The notes under the pieces: model-generated
Databases searched by the model: none
What the model saw: only the letters and a program-made list of their open reading frames with translations
Told to the model about the DNA's origin: nothing
Source of the DNA: Tritrichomonas musculus
Taxonomy: Eukaryota > Parabasalia > Tritrichomonadida > Tritrichomonadidae
DNA: 64,000 bases
Assembly: GCA_039105265.1 (NCBI GenBank)
Contig: JAPFFF010000021.1
Location: 1,736,001 to 1,800,000, forward strand
Direction: 5' to 3'
Program-made: the position numbers and the translations under genes
Part shown: in pieces, positions 18,273 to 26,436 of the stretch
Layout of the letters: the number at the start of each line of letters is the position of its first letter
Position numbering within the stretch: position 1 is the first letter of the stretch

Positions 18273-18524
18273 TCAAACCTTGTCCAGTATGGATTTGCCT
18301 ATATCATTAGCTTTGCTTACGTAATTGAGTCCAGTGCTGATGGTGTCTACAACTGGTCCAACACCTGGTATGAAGTCGGCGATTGGCTTGATCCTATTGA
18401 TGATCCCCTTACCAATATCAACTGCCCTTGGGATGTTGCGGATGACAGTTTGAGCTGCATTCTTGAGCTTACTGCCGACGTTCTTGAAAGCGTTCTTAAT
18501 CTTCTTGAAGATGCCAATACCCAT
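18273..18524 (-). CDS. 83-residue amphipathic basic protein, minor-capsid candidate
   Basis: Starting at the ATG at 18,524, the protein begins MGIGIFKKIKNAFKNVGSK, a strongly amphipathic basic helix. Gly/Pro-rich hydrophobic stretches follow (IADFIPGVGPVVDTI). This resembles, in layout, the small membrane-active or minor capsid proteins encoded next to the major capsid protein in Polintons and adenovirus-like elements. The neighbouring divergent gene is the capsid protein, only 47 bases away, which supports a virion role. A one-mismatch CATTTTTG form of the promoter motif lies 10 bases before the ATG. Confidence 0.65.
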   Translation of the reverse strand: MGIGIFKKIKNAFKNVGSKLKNAAQTVIRNIPRAVDIGKGIINRIKPIADFIPGVGPVVDTISTGLNYVSKANDIGKSILDKV

Positions 18525-18571
18525 TTGGTATATACAAAAATGTGATTTCAAGCTTTTTTCCAAGATACAAA
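18525..18571. promoter_or_regulatory. Divergent promoter region between minor-capsid candidate and MCP
   Basis: 47 AT-rich bases between two divergent structural genes. CAAAAATG (18,535-18,542) is the minus-strand motif. The capsid side has a TTTTTTCC tract instead, so its promoter element may differ. Confidence 0.35.
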
Positions 18572-20524
18572 ATGAGATACAGGAACGAAAGAGCTCACAA
18601 TTTGAAATACGAGGTTGGGAATGTCAATGACACATTCCAGAAGATGCGAAATATCATCAATGTGAATGATGGTACCAGAAGCTTCTCATTTAGAACTGTC
18701 GATTGCCATGACCAGCCAGCCCCATTTCACCAAGGCCAGTACTCACAGATTTCATTAACACATCCCGACCACTTCATTAGCGATATCGACAAAGGCTTCC
18801 TCACATTCCACATCAAACTCGATTTGCAATTGAACACCGATTTGGCCAAATTGCAAGAGATCAATGATCCAAATAACTTCTATAAACTGTTTGTCGGATT
18901 TAAGTCCTCGAACCAATTGTTTGACAGGCTCGAGATTCTCCATAACAATGTCAATGTCGGATATCAGCAAAATGAATGCATTCGCGAGGGCTTCCTATAC
19001 TCGGTTTTGAAGCCAGAGACTGAGAAGATGCGCCGCAGATTCGTTCACAGCTTATGGGAGAACATCAGCAATTACAGTCAAACTCATGCTGGTTCATACG
19101 TTAATCTCAATAGCTTCAAGGATGGTGGTAAGACCACAACCGAATTCGACTTGAATGTACCATTTGATGACTTGCTTGCATTACAGGCATTTGACTTATT
19201 CCCTAACGGAATCATTGGTGATTTATCCATTAGATTCCAAGTCAGTCCAGCTGGTCTTGTTTGGGCTGCCATTGACCCATACACGGTTGCTGAAGCCAAG
19301 GCATTCCTAGAAGATAATGATACCGTATCCCCAGAGGAACTCGACAAACTCAAACAAATCAAAGCACATGGACATCTCAAACACCAATTCACTCAAATCG
19401 GTAATGAGGCTATCATCCCAGGACCTGGTGATAATCCAAATCCACCATCTCCCGAACCAACACCAACTAAATATCAATTGAAGTATGAAGTTAGAGAACA
19501 ATACGTATCTGCATCTGGAGGTGATTTCGATGATCTGATTGAAAATTGTTCATTAATCTTTGCATTTACAGATGAAGAGTTTACTGAACTTGGAATTGAA
19601 AAGACTGATGATAATAAAGCAATTTGCCAAGCTCATTATACCAAAGAACATGGTAAATTACCTCAACCATCACATGCAGGTCATGTCTACGTCAATTTCG
19701 TATCTAAAACCGAAGCTAATAAATTGATGAGTGCTCATTACTCATCACAACCAGCAACACTCACTGTTAACCGAATGACCATCACTCTCTGTAAGTCCAA
19801 CATGCAAGGCTATGGTGTTTGTGAAGCCACTCGTGCAAGCATTGAATCCATATTACGTGAAGGCCTAGTAATCCCATCTCAAAAGGTCGATTACCATGCA
19901 TTCCCAATTGCAGCAGCCGCTAACGGAATCAAGTCTACATTGAATATCCCATTAATCAATGTCACAAGCATGTCATTGTTGTTCCCCAAGCATCACAATG
20001 ATTTGACTGTATTTGAGAATCCGGTTTACCAAAACTGCTTTTTGAATATTGGTGGTAAGAACTTCCCAGATGAGAATGTCAGTACCATTGGCGCCAGATT
20101 CTTCGAAAGCCAATTAACAGCTGGAGACCTCGATGGTATCACACTCCAATGTTCAAAGGAATTCGAAGATAGCTTCACCATGCCCAAGAACGATGAAAAT
20201 GGTGTCCGATATCGCAATACATTGAGTGATGCCACATCATTTGTATTCAATGTCCAAACTGAACGTGCATCTGCTGGATACTGTTATGATGGCTTAGATG
20301 GTGGCAAAGGCAATATCCAAATTCAAGTCAATGGTCAACCAATATTCACTGGTGATAATGATACATATTACAAGATTATCGAACCAAGTGGCGCCATTGT
20401 TAGACCACCACCTGTACAACTCTGTTTATGCAGAGACACCTACTTCAAGCTCTCACTCGATGGCCTTGAATATATCGATGATGAATCACCAGCTGGCTCA
20501 CAAGTTGATCCAGAAATGGCATAA
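18572..20524 (+). CDS. MCP: Maverick A major capsid protein (double jelly-roll type)
   Basis: 650 residues from the ATG at 18,572 (MRYRNERAHNLKYEVGN); the longer frame opens only with GTG. Length, beta-rich character, the polymerase/integrase/ATPase setting and blocks such as DIDKGFLTFHIKLDLQLN, FDRLEILHNNVNVGYQQNE and LTVFENPVYQNCFLNIGGK match the double jelly-roll capsid proteins of Polintons. It would form the hexon-like capsomer. Between about residues 287 and 393 is a Pro-rich linker (NPPSPEPTPT) followed by a more AT-rich segment that looks like an inserted loop or domain. The main uncertainty is the identification by overall features rather than by a single diagnostic motif. Confidence 0.75.
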   Translation: MRYRNERAHNLKYEVGNVNDTFQKMRNIINVNDGTRSFSFRTVDCHDQPAPFHQGQYSQISLTHPDHFISDIDKGFLTFHIKLDLQLNTDLAKLQEINDPNNFYKLFVGFKSSNQLFDRLEILHNNVNVGYQQNECIREGFLYSVLKPETEKMRRRFVHSLWENISNYSQTHAGSYVNLNSFKDGGKTTTEFDLNVPFDDLLALQAFDLFPNGIIGDLSIRFQVSPAGLVWAAIDPYTVAEAKAFLEDNDTVSPEELDKLKQIKAHGHLKHQFTQIGNEAIIPGPGDNPNPPSPEPTPTKYQLKYEVREQYVSASGGDFDDLIENCSLIFAFTDEEFTELGIEKTDDNKAICQAHYTKEHGKLPQPSHAGHVYVNFVSKTEANKLMSAHYSSQPATLTVNRMTITLCKSNMQGYGVCEATRASIESILREGLVIPSQKVDYHAFPIAAAANGIKSTLNIPLINVTSMSLLFPKHHNDLTVFENPVYQNCFLNIGGKNFPDENVSTIGARFFESQLTAGDLDGITLQCSKEFEDSFTMPKNDENGVRYRNTLSDATSFVFNVQTERASAGYCYDGLDGGKGNIQIQVNGQPIFTGDNDTYYKIIEPSGAIVRPPPVQLCLCRDTYFKLSLDGLEYIDDESPAGSQVDPEMA

Positions 20525-20548
20525 GAAATATGGCATTAGTGGTAAAAA

Positions 20549-20556
20549 TATTTTTG
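20549..20556 (+). promoter_or_regulatory. TATTTTTG motif upstream of the 206-residue gene
   Basis: TATTTTTGCACTTTGGAA precedes the ATG at 20,567. Bases 20,543-20,556 form a near-palindrome like that at 516-529. Confidence 0.4.
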
Positions 20557-20566
20557 CACTTTGGAA

Positions 20567-21187
20567 ATGTCTCTCCATAAGGCTAGAATTCTATCAAGTG
20601 AGAATGATGCGAGTGTTAAGCAAGAGCAGAATGTGAATATTAAGATCGCTGCGAATAGACCTCCACCAGTTCAACCGGTATCATACCCTCAAGTCCCACA
20701 GATGCAACCCCAAATGGGATACACTAAAGGTCTAAACCTCGAAGGGGGTTATCCTCAAAATGGCACACAGGATGCAAATTTTACTACAGCCTCGACAACT
20801 GGTCCATATCCATCAGTTGCTCCAATAAACAGTCCACCGACCGATCGTTCATTAGACCCCGACACTGACGACTTGGGTACCAAAAATAAATTCCTCGAGA
20901 TATTGCTGAATATCTATGAGACCAATCCACTGAGGATGAACAACTATCTAGTGTGTCATAGCAACACACTGATGGAGCTCATTAAGATACTCACTAAGGC
21001 TGACAAGGTTGAGCTGGTCATCAATGAGGACAGTGGGTGCACTGGTTGTGTTTCAAACTCGAAGTACATGAAAATCGATAAGATATTGGTGTCCAAAAAC
21101 GGGGTATCCAATGAGTTGAAATATGGATATAACCATGTATGGACCGAGCTCATAAGGCACTCGATATCACTCAAAATTTGTATTTAA
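20567..21187 (+). CDS. 206-residue protein of unknown function after the capsid gene
   Basis: Start taken at ATG 20,567 (MSLHKARILSSEND). The first ~110 residues are Pro/Gln/Asn-rich and disordered (PPPVQPVSYPQVPQMQPQ). The last ~95 look folded, with LLNIYETNPLRMNNYLVCH and a Cys pair in EDSGCTGCVSNSKYMKIDK. I recognise no family. Position directly after the capsid gene and before the packaging ATPase on the same strand suggests a virion or assembly role. The promoter motif before it implies its own transcript. Confidence 0.6.
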   Translation: MSLHKARILSSENDASVKQEQNVNIKIAANRPPPVQPVSYPQVPQMQPQMGYTKGLNLEGGYPQNGTQDANFTTASTTGPYPSVAPINSPPTDRSLDPDTDDLGTKNKFLEILLNIYETNPLRMNNYLVCHSNTLMELIKILTKADKVELVINEDSGCTGCVSNSKYMKIDKILVSKNGVSNELKYGYNHVWTELIRHSISLKICI

Positions 21188-21197
21188 ATTTGCATAA

Positions 21198-21347
21198 ATG
21201 TCCAGCGCTAGTGAAATCATTATGAATATACTATTGGGGTTGATATTGGTGACCAATGTAGTTGAACTGCTATTACTGGTATCGCTTACAGCTGAAGATG
21301 AACCACCTGAGCTGACTGATGAGCTGAGGCGCACACTATATGCGTAA
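21198..21347 (+). CDS. 49-residue single-pass membrane protein
   Basis: A short ORF of 50 codons with ATG at 21,198 and TAA at 21,345. The translation starts MSSASEIIMN, then has a hydrophobic segment of about 21 residues (ILLGLILVTNVVELLLLVSL), then an acidic, Pro-containing tail (AEDEPPELTDELRRTLYA). It fills the gap between the 206-residue gene and the ATPase (53 bases to the next start), in the same direction and with matching GC. Upstream is AATTTGTATTTAAATTTG. It could be an envelope-, holin- or membrane-remodelling peptide; function is unknown. Confidence 0.5.
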   Translation: MSSASEIIMNILLGLILVTNVVELLLLVSLTAEDEPPELTDELRRTLYA

Positions 21348-21387
21348 GTGGCATCATCGCCACTTAGAGCTTTTCGCATAAAAGCTT

Positions 21388-21395
21388 TATTTTTG
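21388..21395 (+). promoter_or_regulatory. TATTTTTG motif upstream of ATPase A
   Basis: TATTTTTGATTAA then ATG at 21,401, spacing 5 bases. Confidence 0.4.
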
Positions 21396-21400
21396 ATTAA

Positions 21401-22327
21401 ATGTTATATTACAAGCGCCTACAACCAACCCTTTTCGACTATACAGCTATTGAATTATCAGACAGTTCCAGTGAAGATCCAATTGATCTTGATACATTCG
21501 ATAGGTACCAGAGGCAGCAACCGGTTTCCCAGAGATTCGATGTTGACGCAGCTATGAGTGAGGCCTATTCCAAGAATAGGGATAAAATCACGAATGCATC
21601 CATAAGGCCAATCGCTAATGGGATCTATGCGTGGTACAATACTTTGAACATACTGGTAGCATCACAAGGCAAAGGCAAGAGCCATACAGTAATTCGCGAT
21701 ATCATTCAAATGAGTAGACTCAATAATGGGGGGTTCCACCTGATCGTGTATGTGAGTAAGAACGGTATTATAAATGATTCCACATTTGAATCTCAACGCG
21801 AGCTCATCAACTTGCCCATTGAGGTCGTCGCTGATAGTAATGCTGAACGGTATTTGAAGGAGCTTGATCTATGGAAGGAGTTGTATAACAAATATAGCTC
21901 GGTTGGGAAGAGTGTAATAGATGATTCCAAGCTGCAGCAGATGTTTGAGTTCCTCCATATCAGCAAACTCGGGAAACCCAATGTACCACTCAACACCATA
22001 ATCCTGTGCGAGGACTTCATTAAGAGCAAGCTGTTGAAATCAGCATACTTCACAAACTATATCACCCAGTTGCGTCATAAGAACTCAATCGTATACATCA
22101 ATATCCAGTTCTTCAAGGGGGTGCCAACCGATTACAAAAATAACTGCACATCATTCTTCATATTCAATGGGTTCTCACGACAGAAACTCAATTACATATA
22201 TCAGCAGGTGAGCATACCGTGTGAGTTCGAGGAGTTGTGGCAAAAATATAGAACCTTATCTGGACATGATTTCATATTGGTGAACACAGTTGAACATGAT
22301 ATGCAAGTGGTGTACTCAAAGGTTTAG
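21401..22327 (+). CDS. ATP: Maverick A genome-packaging ATPase (FtsK/HerA-like)
   Basis: A 308-residue P-loop ATPase. Walker A is ASQGKGKS at about residues 87-94. Walker B is a hydrophobic strand ending in acids (NTIILCEDF, ~198-206). The conserved NGFSRQKLNYI block and C-terminal strand FILVNTVEHD complete the fold. In Polintons this enzyme is thought to drive DNA into the capsid. The first ~65 residues are polar and variable. Its stop overlaps that of the convergent 159-residue gene. It differs strongly from the second ATPase at 23,168-23,968, showing that two elements are present. Confidence 0.85.
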   Translation: MLYYKRLQPTLFDYTAIELSDSSSEDPIDLDTFDRYQRQQPVSQRFDVDAAMSEAYSKNRDKITNASIRPIANGIYAWYNTLNILVASQGKGKSHTVIRDIIQMSRLNNGGFHLIVYVSKNGIINDSTFESQRELINLPIEVVADSNAERYLKELDLWKELYNKYSSVGKSVIDDSKLQQMFEFLHISKLGKPNVPLNTIILCEDFIKSKLLKSAYFTNYITQLRHKNSIVYINIQFFKGVPTDYKNNCTSFFIFNGFSRQKLNYIYQQVSIPCEFEELWQKYRTLSGHDFILVNTVEHDMQVVYSKV

Positions 22328-22803
22328 GCAAACTCTGGGTCAGCATCCAATACCAAATCCTGATGCTTGCCGATGAATACATCAGGTTCTGCAATATTGT
22401 ATTTTTCACGTAATTTGGCAATGAGATCCTTGGTGTTTATATTGGTTCTCTCAATCGAGTAGTTGTAATACAGGCATTCCTTGTATTCCTGCTTCTCGGT
22501 ATTCCCATTTACGAAGAACTCCTGCATGTTGACACTCAATTTGCGTCTACTATTGGATGTCAATTTGACAAATTCGAGGCTCATCTCCTTGAGCTTATTA
22601 GGGTAGAATCTAATGGTTTCAGTATCATTCTGGAGCGATACATATAGGACCTTCGCGAGGTACAATGAGTTCTTCAAGTTGAATGGGAACTTGTCACATA
22701 ATATCGCGAAATTGCATTGTGCAAATTCATCAGGCTTTGGCGATAGGGATACTAGTGTGTTGATGTATTCGTAGACATTGGAGTAGCTTGGAGTGGCTTC
22801 CAT
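22324..22803 (-). CDS. 159-residue protein at the right end of Maverick A
   Basis: A mostly helical protein (VYEYINTLVSLSPKPDEFAQ; NLKNSLYLAKVLYVSLQND) without recognised motifs. It is the last gene before the element's terminal region and converges with the ATPase, sharing stop-codon bases. I looked for the adenovirus-type protease catalytic pattern expected in Polintons and do not see it here. A GATTTTTTATC tract, a weak form of the promoter motif, lies upstream of the ATG. Confidence 0.6.
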   Translation of the reverse strand: MEATPSYSNVYEYINTLVSLSPKPDEFAQCNFAILCDKFPFNLKNSLYLAKVLYVSLQNDTETIRFYPNKLKEMSLEFVKLTSNSRRKLSVNMQEFFVNGNTEKQEYKECLYYNYSIERTNINTKDLIAKLREKYNIAEPDVFIGKHQDLVLDADPEFA

Positions 22804-23172
22804 TTGGGATGTGATAAAAAATCAATATTCAAATATAAAAATAGGTTTTCCCAAAATCATCTGAGTCCCCGAATATGGAATATTTTTGTCTGTCATGGTC
22901 TGTCCCATCGGTCTGTGTCGCCATCGGAACGTTCCATAAGTGGTCCATAGGTGGTCCCATAGGTGGTCCATAGGTGGGCCATATGCGGCCTATTTTCGGA
23001 ATTTGTATGGGCCCGAATATGGGCGTTTTAAAGGCGTTTTGGGGTAGTATGCGGTATGGGTCCCATATGTGGATTTTGAATTTTCACCCGAATATGGGCC
23101 CAAAAATGGGCCATTTATAGGCGTTTTAAGTGGATTCTATCTGACCCCGATTATTGATACACTATCACTACT
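22804..23172. mobile_element. Right terminal region of Maverick A
   Basis: No gene. A cluster of CCATAGGTGGTC-type repeats stands at about 22,935-22,985, followed by repeated GAATATGGGC and GGCGTTTTA blocks. The last bases are ATACACTATCACTACT (to 23,172). Read inward on the other strand this gives AGTAGTGATAGTGTAT: a 5'-AG start with short tandem tip repeats, as described for Polinton termini. The next bases, from 23,173, are the truncated ATPase of Maverick B. The left terminus is outside the window, so the inverted repeat and the six-base target duplication cannot be confirmed here. Confidence 0.6.
22935..22985 (+). repeat. Short tandem repeat near the Maverick A terminus
   Basis: Three to four imperfect copies of a 12-13-base unit CATAGGTGGTCC. 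GC-rich compared with the surrounding host DNA; probably a subterminal repeat of the transposon end. Confidence 0.65.
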
Positions 23173-23968
23173 GACCCTTATGATTTAGATATTCGATTGT
23201 CGTTGACTTGGTATCGAGATTGTTTGGAGTCTGTTGTAACATCGATGTGAAATCTTCTTTACTGAAACCGCTATAGCATATGATATCAGTGGCCAATCGT
23301 TTAACATTCAGATGAACGAATCGTAATGTTTGAACAGCTATGATACAAGTCAGATTGAAGTGTCTCGTTTTCGTTAGTAACCGACATAGTTCACTGTTAC
23401 CGTTCTTCAGTAATGGGGATCCAGCAGCGTCATCTAATACGAGTAACGTGTTGAACGGATACGATGCGGTCTGATACTGAACTAACTTGGATGCTATATA
23501 TGCTATTCGATCTTCGATTTCCATTAACGAGTGTTTCTGGATGATTCTAGCCATTTCTTCATTAGTTTCAACCATTTTGGATAGCACATGTTTGACCATC
23601 GCATAGTATTTGAGTTTACGTCGTAGATGTCGTTTAAGATATGGAAGTAGATTCTCTTCTTTGATGTAATCAATAGGGGTCTTCACATTCTTGGATAGTA
23701 CTTCAGCTGTTTTATCGAGTTTACCAGACGTGGAACAGAATATGATCTTACTGTAATACGGTTTCGTGAATAGTCGTTCAGTTATCATGATGTGTCGCCA
23801 GATCCAAAACGATTTACCAGCTCCCATCTTACCGATTAGAAAGTAGATACCGTTTGACGAGAATGGATATTCAGGAGCGAGTGGTTTAATCAACGCCATT
23901 TCAATATCTCGTTGATTCTTACGTAATGTGTCTTCGATTAGATCTTCAACTTTCTTGATTTGAGTCAT
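23168..23968 (-). CDS. ATP: Maverick B packaging ATPase, C-terminally truncated
   Basis: 266 residues of a second FtsK/HerA-like ATPase. Walker A is GKMGAGKS (46-53) and Walker B is TLLVLDDAAG. A sensor-like block (LTCIIAVQTLRF) and the YSGFSKEDF motif equivalent to NGFSRQKLN of ATPase A follow. It ends EYLNHKGQ. In ATPase A about 20 more residues follow the matching point, including the final beta strand. The stop codon here is supplied by the terminal bases of Maverick A, so the gene was very probably cut by insertion of A. It is listed as a CDS because the frame is otherwise clean; functionally it may be a pseudogene. Confidence 0.8.
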   Translation of the reverse strand: MTQIKKVEDLIEDTLRKNQRDIEMALIKPLAPEYPFSSNGIYFLIGKMGAGKSFWIWRHIMITERLFTKPYYSKIIFCSTSGKLDKTAEVLSKNVKTPIDYIKEENLLPYLKRHLRRKLKYYAMVKHVLSKMVETNEEMARIIQKHSLMEIEDRIAYIASKLVQYQTASYPFNTLLVLDDAAGSPLLKNGNSELCRLLTKTRHFNLTCIIAVQTLRFVHLNVKRLATDIICYSGFSKEDFTSMLQQTPNNLDTKSTTIEYLNHKGQ

Positions 23969-23978
23969 TTATAGTAAG

Positions 23979-25052
23979 TTAAATGAACTTTCTTATTTGG
24001 TCGGGGATGGTATTTTGATTCATCCAGTATTGACGTTCCATTGTCGATAATTTAGTTGGATGACCTTCACGTAGATATTTCGATTTGATAGTATCTTTAA
24101 CGGTTGAATCTTCATATGTGATCGTATATGTATCTCTCTTTTTGTTATAAGATCGAATCTCTTTAACGATACCACGTTTACCATCTTTGATTGATGTCGC
24201 TAATGGAACGTTATCGGATGACTTCACGAGTTTATATCCCGGTACAGTATCTACAGATCCATCGATAGATCGGATTAGAAACTGATTACCATCTTTGGAA
24301 TCGACGACGTAAGACTCTTTAGATAGATTCGAACGACGTTTCGTTAATGGACTCTTATCAAGAACTACTCTAACTAGATCACCAGGTTTGAAATGATATG
24401 GATTAACTTGACGTTCCATCTTATCGATATACTCTAACTCATCTTCATCTGTTATCTCATTCGGAGATTTATAATTAAGAGATCGATGCGGCATATCGTT
24501 ATAGGATTCTACTAATGATAGTATATCAGTGTTTGGTTCATTAGCTTTCATATCACGAATGGTTCTCATGAATCTGTTAATGATACCGAGTTTGTTATGA
24601 TCGTTATCGGTCGTTGTTGTATATACAATATCATGTTCTCTCATGAAATCGAGTACGGATTTCGATAAGTATGATGAATCTTCATCTGATATGATAGACT
24701 TACACTCAGGTTCTGATTTGATGAACTCGGTTAATGATTTCAACACTTGTTTAGCACCTTTATTGATCATCTCATACGCATATGCTTTACGTGTGTTAAC
24801 GTTAATGAACATCAAATAGTCTGGGTCACCAATGAATGTATCCATTTGAAACGCATGTTGAATCTTCGAATAGATATGCATGAACTTTGGTGGCGGAATA
24901 TGTTGATCGTGAACGACTTTGTTTTGAAGATAGTCTTTAGCTTCATCATCCGTGAAACCATATCTATTAGCGATTCTCTTGAATTTCGATAACGTATTGG
25001 TTGGATACTTAGAATAAACTTCATCAATGGTCTTGAACTTGATTCGACTCAT
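23979..25052 (-). CDS. INT: rve-type integrase of Maverick B
   Basis: A 357-residue integrase unlike that of element A. The core has D71 (FQMDTFIG), D123/D125 (ISDEDSSYLS) and the helix HNKLGIINRFMRTIRD, where the position of the catalytic Glu is Asn (N159). The family motif YNDMPHRSLNYKSPNEI follows. The C-terminal ~150 residues contain an SH3/chromodomain-like barrel (FKPGDLVRVVLDKSPL; SYVVDSKDGNQFLIRS) and a second similar block. It lies 10 bases from each minus-strand neighbour. The loss of the third acid needs checking against the family, since an alternative acid could serve. Confidence 0.88.
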   Translation of the reverse strand: MSRIKFKTIDEVYSKYPTNTLSKFKRIANRYGFTDDEAKDYLQNKVVHDQHIPPPKFMHIYSKIQHAFQMDTFIGDPDYLMFINVNTRKAYAYEMINKGAKQVLKSLTEFIKSEPECKSIISDEDSSYLSKSVLDFMREHDIVYTTTTDNDHNKLGIINRFMRTIRDMKANEPNTDILSLVESYNDMPHRSLNYKSPNEITDEDELEYIDKMERQVNPYHFKPGDLVRVVLDKSPLTKRRSNLSKESYVVDSKDGNQFLIRSIDGSVDTVPGYKLVKSSDNVPLATSIKDGKRGIVKEIRSYNKKRDTYTITYEDSTVKDTIKSKYLREGHPTKLSTMERQYWMNQNTIPDQIRKFI

Positions 25053-25062
25053 TTATAGCGGA

Positions 25063-26409
25063 TTAAGAGTATAACAGTTTACGGTTTTGTAAGAACACCA
25101 TGTCCATTGTGAACACAACATTATCATTGATCGGTAATGGAATCTTAATCTCGTTTTTATCGTAGAATTCAATCCAAAATGTTTCATCGCTATGGTTCAA
25201 CTTATAATATTTGATCGGACAGAATGGTTCGTTAGTTCGACCAACAAGATAATGATTCGATTGAGTTGCAAATGAAGCTACAACTTCACACTCCAAATCA
25301 GTTAATATGTTCTTCAATATATGTTCTTGACGATAATGGTATAGATCGTATATATTGTTTTTGAATGGATTATCAGATCCGATATTGAAGAAACTAGCTG
25401 TATATGGATCGAATTTGATATTATTATATCTTTGTTCTTTAATAGCATCTTCATCTACAACAGGTAAATTCCAATCTTCTTCTTCTTCTTCTTCATCACC
25501 GATATCAGGTTTAACAGGTTTACTAGGTTCTTCATATGGAATTAATCGACCTTCATGATTTATTCTATGTTTTATATAATCATGACTACGATGTCCATTA
25601 TAAAAGGTACTATATGCGGATCTATGAAATTCAGAATCTGCTCTAGTGATCAATAAATCGGATGATCTAAATACACCAAACCAGTCTGAATCTTTTGTTC
25701 GTAATTTCAATATATGTTGATTATTTTCGAACTCATCTTCGATGATAATGTCTTCGCTTTGTAAATAGAACGGTATATGTTCACCGATTAATTCATCACT
25801 TTTAGATAACATCGATTCATAATCATCTTTGATATCTTCTAATTGTTTTAACAAAGTAGTTCGTTCATCTGGAGTTATCTTTCTATCCATGATCTTCTCT
25901 TTCAAATGATTATATAGATTATGATCATCAATAGCTTTTCGTATATGATTGACAATATCGATCCGATTATCATTTGCTGTTACTCTGATATTTACTGGGA
26001 TTTCATATAATCGTACAAACTTTTCCGGTAGATTATCCATAACTATTTCATGTATTTCATCTTCTGATAACGTTTCACATATCTCTTCGTTAACATGAGT
26101 AATCACACTTCTAAGTGTATCATACATATCATTATCAAATTTTCGAACATAAATGATAAACTTAATCCAACCAGTTCCCCATTTAACAGACATATGACGA
26201 ACACCGATTATTTTTTCACTGAGATTGGATGTTCTCCATTCAGCTGGATATTTAAAGTAGATTCTGTTGAAGTGTTCATTGTTATCGGTATAATATTTAG
26301 TGATTCCATATTCACCTTTAACTTTTACCGAATCAACTATAGAGTTATAAACCGTTTCGATTGGTAACGGAATGTGTTCATCTTCTGTGTTATCTCTTCT
26401 ATAACTCAT
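25063..26409 (-). CDS. 448-residue Maverick B protein, possible minor capsid or virion protein
   Basis: An alpha/beta protein of unknown family. The middle (residues ~175-215) is helical, with a charged linker (GDEEEEEEDWNLP) near 315. The C-terminal block TFWIEFYDKNEIKIPLP resembles the end of the 110-residue protein of element A. Conserved placement beside integrase and ATPase, and length, fit one of the standard structural genes of Polintons, but the assignment is inference. A TATTTTTG motif lies 12 bases before the ATG, as in element A. Confidence 0.65.
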   Translation of the reverse strand: MSYRRDNTEDEHIPLPIETVYNSIVDSVKVKGEYGITKYYTDNNEHFNRIYFKYPAEWRTSNLSEKIIGVRHMSVKWGTGWIKFIIYVRKFDNDMYDTLRSVITHVNEEICETLSEDEIHEIVMDNLPEKFVRLYEIPVNIRVTANDNRIDIVNHIRKAIDDHNLYNHLKEKIMDRKITPDERTTLLKQLEDIKDDYESMLSKSDELIGEHIPFYLQSEDIIIEDEFENNQHILKLRTKDSDWFGVFRSSDLLITRADSEFHRSAYSTFYNGHRSHDYIKHRINHEGRLIPYEEPSKPVKPDIGDEEEEEEDWNLPVVDEDAIKEQRYNNIKFDPYTASFFNIGSDNPFKNNIYDLYHYRQEHILKNILTDLECEVVASFATQSNHYLVGRTNEPFCPIKYYKLNHSDETFWIEFYDKNEIKIPLPINDNVVFTMDMVFLQNRKLLYS

Positions 26410-26420
26410 TTAAGTGAAAC

Positions 26421-26428
26421 CAAAAATA
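26421..26428 (-). promoter_or_regulatory. TATTTTTG motif upstream of the 448-residue gene of Maverick B
   Basis: Minus strand TATTTTTGG followed by TTTCACTTAA and ATG. Its presence in both elements suggests a shared Maverick promoter signal. Confidence 0.4.
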
Positions 26429-26436
26429 AACATCAT

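Noticed and set aside
22324-22803. Adenovirus-type cysteine protease expected in Polintons
   Set aside because: The 159-residue protein lacks the His/Asp/Cys pattern; no such protease was recognised anywhere in the window. It may lie to the left of it.
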